12,244 nt of DNA. Source: an uncultured Pseudobdellovibrionaceae bacterium. GTDB lineage: Bacteria; Bdellovibrionota; Bdellovibrionia; Bdellovibrionales; JAMPXM01. This document shows, one piece after another, positions 7,043 through 12,244 of the stretch. The stretch's first letter is position 1. Each line of letters starts with the position of its first letter. The position numbers were made by a program, and so were the translations under genes. Location of the stretch: positions 1 to 12,244 of the forward strand of contig CAKQVW010000047.1 of NCBI GenBank assembly GCA_934277865.1, written 5' to 3'. The notes under the pieces were generated by a model. It saw only the letters and a list, made by a program, of their open reading frames with translations. It was not told the DNA's origin and searched no databases.

Positions 7043-7071
7043 AAGTTATGGGGGAAGTGTCCGTCTGTCAA
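7043..7071 (-). promoter_or_regulatory. Sigma-70-type promoter for tRNA-Gly
   Basis: On the minus strand, a perfect TTGACA -35 box (7071-7066) is followed after 17 bases by TAACTT (7048-7043); an overlapping CATAAC gives an alternative -10 at a 15-base spacing. Transcription would begin about 12 bases before the mature tRNA 5' end, as expected for a tRNA with a short leader. Confidence 0.65.
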
Positions 7072-7086
7072 TGGCTCATCCATAAA

Positions 7087-7127
7087 TCCACGACGAAATC
7101 TCAAAACCTTGGGCGATTTCAGGTGGA
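7087..7127. terminator. Interrupted hairpin downstream of pgsA
   Basis: TCCAC (7087-7091) pairs with GTGGA (7123-7127), and GAAATC (7095-7100) with GATTTC (7115-7120), around a 14-base loop with a 3/2 internal mismatch. It starts 16 bases after the pgsA stop on the minus strand. The tail is only TTTAT, so termination is plausible but not strong. Confidence 0.35.
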
Positions 7128-7142
7128 TAAGTGCTTAAAACT

Positions 7143-7766
7143 TCAGCCGACCTTGCGCCCGCGGCGGTAGAGATTGATGTACTCGCCACCTGACACCAGG
7201 CTGAGAATGGCGCTGATCCAGAGGAGCCCGTGGCCAATCGTCTGCGTCGAAATCTCTCCGAGCGACGAAAACGATCCGGTTGCAAGTGGCACTTCGATCA
7301 GAACCGCAGGGATCGCGACCATCTGCACGGCGGTTTTCCATTTGCCGGCCGCCTTGGCGTCGATGATGAGCTGGTCCGCTGCCGCAACGGCACGGATGCC
7401 GCCAATGAGAATGTCACGGCCGAGAATCAAGATCACGAGAACGGGGTGGACCGCTCCACTTGGAACAAGCAAGATGAGAATGGTGGAAACGAGAATTTTG
7501 TCCGCAATCGGATCCATAAATTTGCCCATTGTGGATTGGGCGTTAAACTTTCTTGCGAAGTGGCCGTCCAGCCAGTCCGTGATCGCGGCCAAGATGAAAA
7601 TGCCTGCGGCGATCCAGCCGGCTATTGGCTTTGCCATCAGTAAAACAACGGCTGTAAGCGGCACGGCAGCCACCATGCGCGACCAGGTCAGCCACATGGG
7701 AAGTTCGCGTTTCCATGCGGGAAGCGGCGAGAGCTGGGCTGGGGCGGTCGTTTCGGACTTGGGCAA
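7143..7766 (-). CDS. pgsA: CDP-diacylglycerol-glycerol-3-phosphate 3-phosphatidyltransferase
   Basis: This 207-residue inner-membrane enzyme joins CDP-diacylglycerol and glycerol-3-phosphate to form phosphatidylglycerol phosphate, the committed step to phosphatidylglycerol and cardiolipin. The CDP-alcohol phosphatidyltransferase signature D-x2-DG-x2-AR-x8-G-x3-D-x3-D is complete: D64, D67-G68, A71-R72, G81, D85, D89. About five or six hydrophobic segments surround it. The N-terminal ELPMWLTWSRMV matches the NIPTLLTLFR region of PgsA. The start is a TTG: an in-frame stop lies 7 codons upstream and GGAG (7772-7775) sits 5 bases before the TTG. The internal ATG at 7697 would cut into the conserved start of the family. 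tRNA-Gly follows, from its own promoter. Confidence 0.9.
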   Translation of the reverse strand: MPKSETTAPAQLSPLPAWKRELPMWLTWSRMVAAVPLTAVVLLMAKPIAGWIAAGIFILAAITDWLDGHFARKFNAQSTMGKFMDPIADKILVSTILILLVPSGAVHPVLVILILGRDILIGGIRAVAAADQLIIDAKAAGKWKTAVQMVAIPAVLIEVPLATGSFSSLGEISTQTIGHGLLWISAILSLVSGGEYINLYRRGRKVG

Positions 7767-7771
7767 GTGGA

Positions 7772-7775
7772 CTCC
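7772..7775 (-). promoter_or_regulatory. Shine-Dalgarno that supports the TTG start of pgsA
   Basis: GGAG on the minus strand, 5 bases upstream of the TTG at 7766. There is no ATG or GTG between the upstream in-frame stop and this TTG, so this site decides the start. Confidence 0.55.
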
Positions 7776-7878
7776 GATCGAGGTTCAAGAAATCCGAGCG
7801 AATCATCAAACTCCTCGGGCCGTCAATCTTCGGCTGCGGTCGTCGAATTTTCGACGCGTTTGGCTCGGACCGTTAGCG

Positions 7879-8538
7879 ATGGGGGTGCTCCTCGGCGGAG
7901 CCAGTCACATCCTGGTTTGGCCGGTGGCGGTGGCGGAAGCGAAAACGAAAACGGTTGAGCTCCCCTCGGCGTTTTGGCGAGGGAAACCGAAGATTGCGGA
8001 GAGGTTGGAGAATCGCGAAATTCTTGTTTCTGTACGAACGGAGGCGGGGCAAATCGACCGCGACGCAAGCCGTCTGATCATGAGTGGCGTTGGCAGGGTG
8101 AAACGAAATCCGGTCGAGGTGTTTGAGATTGCACGGAGTTTTGAGAAGTTGCCGCAAGTGAGCGAACATTTTCGGGAAGTGAAATTCGACGCAAAGACGT
8201 CGAGGCTCTTCGTGATTTCCCAAGCCCTTGGGTATCAAGCGAGGATGTTGTTTCAGATTCATCTCGACCAAGAGGCGCGGCGCATTCGATTTCACGTCAT
8301 CGACGGACACTTTCTTGGGCTTCGCGGGGAGATCGAGATGGCGAGCGTTTTTGATGCCCGCAAAAGACCTCGTTCGGATTTGACCGAGATGTCGGTGCTC
8401 ATGGCGCACGAGGCGCGCGAACTTCCTGTTCCAAAAATTCTTATCGGTTTTGCACTTGAGATCGTTTCAAAGAATGTGGCGCAAAAAATGCGCCGCTATA
8501 TCGAGACCGGACATTTAGAAAGCACACGGGCGCCTTAG
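7879..8538 (+). CDS. Exported SRPBCC/START-like domain protein
   Basis: From the ATG at 7879 this is a 219-residue protein with a hydrophobic leader ending PVAVAEA, so it is probably exported. The mature part (DRDASRLIMSGVGRVKRNPVEVFEIARSF..., then GHFLGLRGEIEM) follows the SRPBCC/polyketide-cyclase pattern: a strand, a helix with the 'EVFEIARSFEKLPQ' turn, central strands, a G-x-F-x-G turn and a long C-terminal helix ending in MRRYIE. The domain has a hydrophobic ligand cavity; the ligand here is unknown. The frame is open far upstream across pgsA, but that is shadow. A TTG at 7759 would give a better positively charged signal peptide (LRLRSSNFRRVW...) and would overlap the divergent pgsA start by 8 bases. 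The start is therefore uncertain. Confidence 0.65.
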   Translation: MGVLLGGASHILVWPVAVAEAKTKTVELPSAFWRGKPKIAERLENREILVSVRTEAGQIDRDASRLIMSGVGRVKRNPVEVFEIARSFEKLPQVSEHFREVKFDAKTSRLFVISQALGYQARMLFQIHLDQEARRIRFHVIDGHFLGLRGEIEMASVFDARKRPRSDLTEMSVLMAHEARELPVPKILIGFALEIVSKNVAQKMRRYIETGHLESTRAP

Positions 8539-8552
8539 GTCGTGCCTAGCGC
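8530..8552. terminator. Hairpin spanning both stop codons of a convergent pair
   Basis: GCGC (8530-8533) and TAGG (8536-8539) pair with CCTA (8545-8548) and GCGC (8549-8552), with a 2-base bulge and a 5-base loop. The TAG stops of both convergent genes fall inside the stem. With only 7 bases between the genes, this is the only candidate for a bidirectional terminator, but no T-tract follows. Confidence 0.35.
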
Positions 8553-9250
8553 GATTTCCGAAGGCGCGACTTCAGTTCACCTTTTGAAACGACCGTCGAT
8601 GTTTCGCGGAAGTTTTTTGGACGGTGCCAAGCTGTCGGGAGAGGGAAGTCAATCGGGCGCGGTCGCACTGATTCGCCGAATTGCCGTTCGAACTGAATCA
8701 AGGCTCCCGCGGCCGTTTGCGGAATCGAGCCGCCGAAAATCTCTTTCAAGTGAGATTTCCAGTTCGAAAGTGCTTGAACCATCAGCGCACGCTCGCCGCT
8801 TTCGAGAGCGTGTTCGCAGACTCGAGATAAATAAAGGTTTACGGCTTTGGCCGCTTTGGTTTTGTCGCCTTCAATCATCGTGTGCAAAAACGCGCAGACC
8901 ATGTCGTAGGCGATGAGGTCGTCAATTCGGGTCTGTGCATTTTCAAGTGCGTACACGCCGATGCCAAAGAGCGACTGATCCATGTGCGCGTTCCAGATTT
9001 CGAGCGACTCTTGAAACTCTCCAAGCTTGATATGGGCGCGCAGGCTGCCGAGAGTCAGTTTGGCGAGGAGGAACGAGTCTAGTTGGCCTGTGGCCTCGAT
9101 GGCTTCAAGTATTTTTTTATAGGCAGCCAAAGCGCCTCTATGATTTCCCTGTGCGGCAAGTTGATCCGCGGCTTCACCTTCGCGGCAAAACTTCTCTATG
9201 AAATCGTCAGACATATCGGAAGCTTTTGAGGCAGTGTTTGATCGGCTCAT
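8546..9250 (-). CDS. TPR-like helical repeat protein, cytoplasmic
   Basis: A 234-residue protein without a signal peptide or membrane segment. Residues about 24-57 (AADQLAAQGNHRGALAAYKKILEAIEATGQ) match the helix-turn-helix TPR pattern, and about 66-92 (LGSLRAHIKLGEFQESLEIWN) form a second repeat. The rest is mostly helical, ending in a basic tail after about residue 200. TPR arrays mediate protein-protein contacts; no partner is apparent. The ATG at 9250 is preceded by AGGAG with a 6-base spacing. The gene is apparently monocistronic and converges on the SRPBCC gene with a 7-base gap. A 7-bp inverted repeat (9273-9299) lies in its leader. Confidence 0.75.
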   Translation of the reverse strand: MSRSNTASKASDMSDDFIEKFCREGEAADQLAAQGNHRGALAAYKKILEAIEATGQLDSFLLAKLTLGSLRAHIKLGEFQESLEIWNAHMDQSLFGIGVYALENAQTRIDDLIAYDMVCAFLHTMIEGDKTKAAKAVNLYLSRVCEHALESGERALMVQALSNWKSHLKEIFGGSIPQTAAGALIQFERQFGESVRPRPIDFPLPTAWHRPKNFRETSTVVSKGELKSRLRKSR

Positions 9251-9272
9251 AGGTACTCCTTAACATCTCATT

Positions 9273-9299
9273 CTCGGATGATTCGTTCTGAAATCCGAG
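9273..9299. promoter_or_regulatory. Inverted repeat in leader of the TPR gene
   Basis: CTCGGAT (9273-9279) and ATCCGAG (9293-9299) form a perfect 7-bp dyad with a 13-base spacer, beginning 22 bases upstream of the TPR gene start. It could be an operator or a leader hairpin. A second dyad, CGAGATC (9301-9307) with GATCTCG (9323-9329), lies directly beside it. Confidence 0.4.
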
Positions 9300-9341
9300 T
9301 CGAGATCTGGTCGGGCTTTTTTGATCTCGTGAGAAGAGTTC

Positions 9342-9371
9342 TTGGTGAGCAGTCGGAAAGTCGAGTATTCT
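9342..9371 (+). promoter_or_regulatory. Candidate promoter for orphan plus-strand transcript
   Basis: TTGGTG (9342-9347) and TATTCT (9366-9371), spaced 18 bases, resemble -35 and -10 boxes (3/6 and 4/6 matches to sigma-70). Transcription would start near 9378, exactly where the first hairpin (ACCAG) begins. Confidence 0.4.
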
Positions 9372-9449
9372 AGCTTCACCAGGAGCGCCGTTCGACGGGA
9401 CTGGTCTGCATCTGCAGAGGTGTATGTGCCGTGGAAGGAGGTGGTGCCA

Positions 9450-9503
9450 ATGAAAGTATCGATTAGTCATTGGACCACCGCAATGGAGGACGGTCGAGCA
9501 TAA
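9450..9503 (+). CDS. Possible 17-residue micro-protein
   Basis: An ATG at 9450 opens a 17-residue frame (MKVSISHWTTAMEDGRA, stop TAA). A consensus AAGGAGG (9435-9441) lies 8 bases upstream, among the best Shine-Dalgarno sites in the window. Another tiny frame, ATG at 9424 to TGA at 9453 (MCRGRRWCQ), ends over this ATG, so the two could be coupled. The start codon and the last two G of the Shine-Dalgarno lie in the stem of the 9440-9479 hairpin, which could gate translation. The peptide has no membrane segment. It may be coding, a dual-function RNA, or chance. Confidence 0.35.
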   Translation: MKVSISHWTTAMEDGRA

Positions 9504-9561
9504 CGCTTGTTTCAAGCGTCATGTTTGATCAGCCACCCAGAGCGGGGGTCTGAAACCTTGG

Positions 9562-9596
9562 CCGCGGATCTTGAAAAGGATCCGCGGTTCTTTTTT
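9562..9596 (+). terminator. Strong intrinsic terminator of the orphan transcript
   Basis: Perfect 9-bp GC-rich stem CCGCGGATC (9562-9570) and GATCCGCGG (9579-9587), an 8-base loop, then TTCTTTTTT (9588-9596). The T-tract orientation shows it acts on plus-strand transcription. Confidence 0.85.
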
Positions 9597-9604
9597 GAGC
9601 CGTG

Positions 9605-9629
9605 TTGAACCGCGTTGAATAGAATTGAA
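9605..9629. repeat. Three TTGAA boxes at exact 10-bp spacing
   Basis: TTGAA occurs at 9605-9609, 9615-9619 and 9625-9629, one helical turn apart, and the last two lie in a near-perfect 10-bp tandem repeat (TTGAATAGAA, TTGAATAGAT). It lies in the loop region of the second terminator. It may be a slippage product or a phased protein-binding site. Confidence 0.55.
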
Positions 9630-9645
9630 TAGATCCGCGGTTTTT
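9608..9645 (+). terminator. Second plus-strand terminator, overlapping stop of minus gene
   Basis: AACCGCG (9608-9614) pairs with CGCGGTT (9636-9642), followed by TTT up to 9645. The right arm sits in a second copy of GATCCGCGG (9632-9640), which could also pair with CCGCGGATC at 9562. Its T-tract overlaps the TAA of the minus gene at 9644. It is weaker than the first terminator because of a 21-base loop. Confidence 0.5.
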
Positions 9646-10327
9646 ATGGACACATGTTTCTCAGCCAGCGTCCCGGTCGGACGTCCTCTTTTAAAATCTT
9701 TCCGGTTGCCGCTTCGACCAGATAGCTCCAAGTCCGGTAGGACAATCCGGTCGATTGATGATTCGAACGAACCAAATTTGTGCTGATGGAGAAACCGTCT
9801 GGGCAGATCGTTGGCTGATGGACTGCGGCCGAAAAGTCCCCTGAGTGACGATTGGTCGGAACAGCGTCAGGAGCGCTGGAGAATGCGAGATAGCTGGCAC
9901 GCACGGCATTTGTGAGTCCTGCGCTCGGAGTGCCGATGTTCAACGGGTTCTGCTTCTGTATCTTGGTGACGATGAAATCCAGACAGTTTTTATCGGATTC
10001 AAGCTCGTAAATCGTTTCGCGAAAGAGGAGTCCAAATACAATGGAGAGACTTGAATAGGATTCCCGGATCTTGATACGGGATTTAAAACCATTCGGATTG
10101 ATTTCGGTTCCTTCGTAGAGATTCGATGAGATTCGCAGACGACCAGAAGTCGCGGTGGTTAAACCGGTCGCGGGATCTTGCAGGTGTGCCAACAAAGCTC
10201 GCCTATGAGCAAGGTGATACGAAGGTGCTCCGGGTTGGCAGATGGCCGTGCCGACTGACGGCCATAAACACGGCGTCGCCACCAAAGCGATGATTCGAAT
10301 AATTTGAGAAATTTTGATTGGCTTCAT
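9644..10327 (-). CDS. Exported Cys-containing protein of unknown function
   Basis: A 227-residue protein with a signal peptide (MKPIKISQIIRIIALVATP, cleavage probably around residues 28-30). The mature part has Cys at about residue 30, then NCLDF, TICPDG and a C-terminal NMCP, which could form two disulfides in the periplasm. The C-terminal part (SYRTWSYLVEAATGKILKEDVRPGRW) looks like strand-turn-strand. No family is recognised. The start is strong: AGGAGGAGG lies just upstream. It is the last gene of a three-gene operon, 11 bases after its upstream neighbour. Its stop codon overlaps the T-tract of a plus-strand terminator. Confidence 0.75.
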   Translation of the reverse strand: MKPIKISQIIRIIALVATPCLWPSVGTAICQPGAPSYHLAHRRALLAHLQDPATGLTTATSGRLRISSNLYEGTEINPNGFKSRIKIRESYSSLSIVFGLLFRETIYELESDKNCLDFIVTKIQKQNPLNIGTPSAGLTNAVRASYLAFSSAPDAVPTNRHSGDFSAAVHQPTICPDGFSISTNLVRSNHQSTGLSYRTWSYLVEAATGKILKEDVRPGRWLRNMCP

Positions 10328-10338
10328 GCCGCCTCCTC

Positions 10339-11256
10339 CTACTTTTCCAGATCGGCAAGATCGAGTTGAAGCAAGCGCACCTCGCGCTTGATTTTGCTAA
10401 GGTAAGCCGTGTCGATGGATTTGGTCAGAGGGTCATAAGTTTTATACTTTTTCAAGATGCCCTGGTAGGCGGACAGAAGCTCGCGTTTGCGCGGCAAGGA
10501 GAGTTCTTTTCCCGCCTGCAAAAGTGAGTCTCTTTCTTGTTCGACTCGAAAAACCACATACTGCTCAACGGCAACTTCCAAATGCTTGCGATTGTGTTCT
10601 TGTGTGATGCCTTGGTCTGTCAACCATGCGTGAAACCCTGAGCTAGATTGACAGTCATTTGCGAATTTCACGCAAAGATTGCGGTAGGCGGTCATCATTT
10701 GTTCAAGCTGTTCAGAAGCCGTTTTGATCTTTTCATCGGACCGAACCATGTACATGCCATATTTGATTGGCGGCACTAAGCTTTTTTGAACACCGAAGTA
10801 GGTAAAGTATGTTTCGCCGTCGGTCATGGGAACGGTCTCGGTTCCGGCGGTTTGTATTTTCACTTTATAGACGCTGTAGGGAATCAGTTTGGTCGTATCT
10901 AGTTCTGAGTTTGTGTTTGGCCTTTTTCCGATTTCGACTTGAACAGTAATAGTTCCCATGACCGAGTCGGCTGTTGGGTTTTGAATATCGGTCACAAATG
11001 CTGACTCGGTCCGTGTTGTCGGTCGGTAGAATCCGCCAACTTCAAATTCCGTTGCAGAAGTGACGCTGAGAGCGTCGTTAGCAAATAGGTACCCACCTTC
11101 GAGATTGATCGGGTTAAACGATATGTAACGGGCGTTGACACCTGTTTTGCCGTCGTTCGGTCGGGCTAGAGCTGATTCCGCCATTGGTATGGTGGCAGCG
11201 GAAAGAAGGGTGAGAGTCAATACTGATTGAGTAAGTGCGAGAATTTGTTTTTTCAT
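10339..11256 (-). CDS. Exported protein with helical C-terminal half, unknown function
   Basis: A 305-residue protein with a typical signal peptide (MKKQILALTQSVLTLTLLSA, likely cleaved after ALA near residue 32). Residues about 35-165 look beta-rich (FEVGGFYRPT, GTITVQVEIG, YSVYKVKIQT). Residues about 178-305 are predicted helical with heptad-like Leu spacing (YLSKIKREVRLLQLDLADLEK) and could form a coiled coil. Two Cys (LCVKFANDC) are close enough for one disulfide. The ATG has GAGGAG upstream. It follows the HExxH gene by 27 bases and precedes the next exported protein by 11, so all three are co-transcribed. No family is recognised. Confidence 0.75.
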   Translation of the reverse strand: MKKQILALTQSVLTLTLLSAATIPMAESALARPNDGKTGVNARYISFNPINLEGGYLFANDALSVTSATEFEVGGFYRPTTRTESAFVTDIQNPTADSVMGTITVQVEIGKRPNTNSELDTTKLIPYSVYKVKIQTAGTETVPMTDGETYFTYFGVQKSLVPPIKYGMYMVRSDEKIKTASEQLEQMMTAYRNLCVKFANDCQSSSGFHAWLTDQGITQEHNRKHLEVAVEQYVVFRVEQERDSLLQAGKELSLPRKRELLSAYQGILKKYKTYDPLTKSIDTAYLSKIKREVRLLQLDLADLEK

Positions 11257-11283
11257 AAAAGCTCCTCGAAAAGAATTCCGTTT

Positions 11284-12244
11284 TTACTTCGAACACTTTG
11301 GCGTCTCGCCGACGCCGAGTTGGTAGTAGGCCTCTTTGATTTTGCTAGGTAACATTCCGCTTTCTAGTCCGCGATCGAGTGTCGTCTCGTCCGTTGTGCC
11401 ACAGGCGCGGTTTCCGAATCGAATCAAGGACTGAACTGTTGAAGTATCAAATTGAAGGCCAACCGCACCTAGGGATGTATCTACGTAGATGGCTCCTTCG
11501 ATCTCGCCGGATGATGTTTCCCAATATGATTTCACGACTCCGATTTCCTTGGCCTGATCTCTTCGAATGACGAATGTGGCCTTGATCGTGGCGGCTGGAT
11601 TTGCGACTTCATTTAGTTTCAGGCCGCCAGCTTGGGATTTTTCTAGCAATCGTTTGTATGACTCGCTGGTGGAATATCCGGTAGGAGCCGCCGAAATCAT
11701 TTTACCAAAGTCGTCTTGGAGATAGATCGACTCAACCCTCTCGGTTTCTAGGACTTCGATTATCAGTGTTGTGAGCTGACCTTTGGTTGATGCCTTCAAC
11801 GCGCGTACGGGCTCTTGGAAGCATGGCATCGAGGCGTTCTGATCGCGGTCGAGATAGACCCAAACGTCAGAGTGTATGACATTTCCAAGATAGCTGACGA
11901 GTTTTCGGTATTTGGGAATCTTAGAATCGTAACAAATACGTCTTGCATCAGCCGGTAGTGGCCAACCGAATGGCAGTTTCTTTTTTTCCGGTTCGCTGAC
12001 TTCGGGGGAGACCAGATGAAAGAGGGATTCGCCTTCAATTTGATACGCTTCGTTGGTCATGAAGCGTGTGACGGCGGCTGCTAGTGAGTGGTCCTGATCG
12101 CGATGTCCATAGAAGTGCGAAAGTTCGTGCACGGTGAGACCGACAAGATCAGCGTCCGGAATACTGGGGCCGCGCTCTGTCGCGATTTTGACCGGATCAA
12201 AGCAAACTACGAACTCGCTTGAATTCTTCGCGTTCATCACGGCG
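11284..12244 (-). CDS. Zincin-like HExxH exported protein, N-terminus outside window
   Basis: About 320 residues are visible; the frame is open to the window edge, so the true start and presumed signal peptide lie beyond it. The motif LTVHELSHFYGHRDQDHS (HELSH at 12129-12115) is a zincin signature, with HExxH plus downstream His and Asp as possible third ligand, as in secreted metalloproteases. After about 150 residues comes a second region with strand-rich segments (LTTLIIEVLETERVESIYLQ; ATIKATFVIRRD), and the tail has Cys in ACGTT and KCSK. The precise family is unknown and activity is inferred from the motif only. It is the first visible gene of the minus operon with 10339-11256 and 9644-10327. 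The GTG/ATG at 12240/12237 are probably internal codons. Confidence 0.72.
   Translation of the reverse strand, partial: AVMNAKNSSEFVVCFDPVKIATERGPSIPDADLVGLTVHELSHFYGHRDQDHSLAAAVTRFMTNEAYQIEGESLFHLVSPEVSEPEKKKLPFGWPLPADARRICYDSKIPKYRKLVSYLGNVIHSDVWVYLDRDQNASMPCFQEPVRALKASTKGQLTTLIIEVLETERVESIYLQDDFGKMISAAPTGYSTSESYKRLLEKSQAGGLKLNEVANPAATIKATFVIRRDQAKEIGVVKSYWETSSGEIEGAIYVDTSLGAVGLQFDTSTVQSLIRFGNRACGTTDETTLDRGLESGMLPSKIKEAYYQLGVGETPKCSK

Larger units (their letters stand above)
9378..9596 (+). ncRNA. Putative structured small RNA with strong terminator
   Basis: No conventional gene fills 9251-9643, yet a strong plus-strand intrinsic terminator closes it, and no plus-strand gene lies before or after. 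From the inferred start I see a chain of helices: ACCAG/CTGGT (9378-9382, 9401-9405) enclosing CCGT/ACGG; CTGC/GCAG (9406-9409, 9414-9417); GGTGG/CCACC plus CCAATGA/TCATTGG (9440-9479); ACGCTTG/CAAGCGT (9503-9519); and the terminator. Nine GGA triplets occur in about 220 bases, at least four predicted single-stranded (9433-9439, 9485-9490), reminiscent of CsrA/RsmA-sponge RNAs such as RsmZ. I recognise no match to common riboswitch or housekeeping RNA motifs. It could alternatively be the mRNA of the 17-codon ORF inside it. Confidence 0.5.

Noticed and set aside
7174..7878. Open plus-strand frame upstream of the SRPBCC gene, antisense to pgsA
   Set aside because: It is rich in Met/Arg/Thr shadow sequence with no domain, and it overlaps pgsA fully. 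The SRPBCC homology begins after the signal peptide, so the gene starts much later.
9207..9515. Minus-strand open frame of 102 codons opposite the orphan transcript
   Set aside because: It overlaps the start of the TPR gene in another frame, has His/Arg/Pro-rich shadow composition, and has no clear Shine-Dalgarno.
9378..9596. Known RNAs: c-di-GMP-I, SRP RNA, tmRNA, glycine or fluoride riboswitch
   Set aside because: The expected consensus blocks (for example the c-di-GMP GGGACGCAAAGCC block or the SRP GGAAGCAGCC loop) are absent, apart from a superficial GGAAGGAGG likeness to SRP RNA.
1..12244. CRISPR array, insertion sequence or toxin-antitoxin pair
   Set aside because: No spaced direct-repeat array, no transposase or terminal inverted repeats, and no small gene pair with toxin or antitoxin features were found.

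Overview
The window reads as ordinary chromosome of a Gram-negative bacterium. It has a TolC-type outer-membrane channel, Sec signal peptides on most of the unrecognised proteins and good Shine-Dalgarno sites. The abundance of secreted, cysteine-containing orphan proteins in tight operons, plus a lysine-rich histone-H1-like peptide, would suit a Bdellovibrio-like or other former deltaproteobacterial lineage. That placement is an impression from gene style, not a proof. There is no integrase, transposase, phage gene or CRISPR array.

Layout. (1) 19-1768, plus strand: the end of a metal-efflux locus, with a small periplasmic His-rich protein followed by a CzcC/TolC-like outer-membrane channel. 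The RND pump and adaptor would lie upstream, outside the window. (2) 5865 down to 1713, minus strand: a compact four-gene operon joined by abutting or overlapping stop/start codons. It encodes a membrane-anchored or secreted orphan, a secreted Cys-containing orphan, a 120-residue exported protein ending in a TonB_C-like strand pair, and a polytopic membrane protein whose gene overlaps the end of the TolC gene. (3) 6017-6214, plus: the basic H1-like peptide, followed by a hairpin between convergent genes. (4) 6760-6287, minus: a small exported protein gene interrupted by an in-frame TAA just after its signal peptide. (5) 7024-6948, minus: tRNA-Gly(GCC) with its own promoter, downstream of pgsA (7766-7143, minus), which makes phosphatidylglycerol phosphate. 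(6) 7879-8538, plus: an exported SRPBCC/START-like protein divergent from pgsA, convergent with a TPR-like protein (9250-8546, minus). (7) 9251-9643: about 390 bases with no conventional gene. It has a plausible promoter, a chain of hairpins, a 17-codon ORF with a consensus Shine-Dalgarno, and two plus-strand terminators. (8) 12244 to 9644, minus: three exported proteins in one operon, the first a zincin-like HExxH protein cut by the window edge.

The best candidate for something undescribed is the orphan plus-strand transcript at about 9378-9596, a structured RNA and/or micro-protein gene rich in GGA motifs. Next are the coupled four-gene envelope operon, the three-gene secreted HExxH operon, and the nonsense-interrupted exported gene at 6287-6760.
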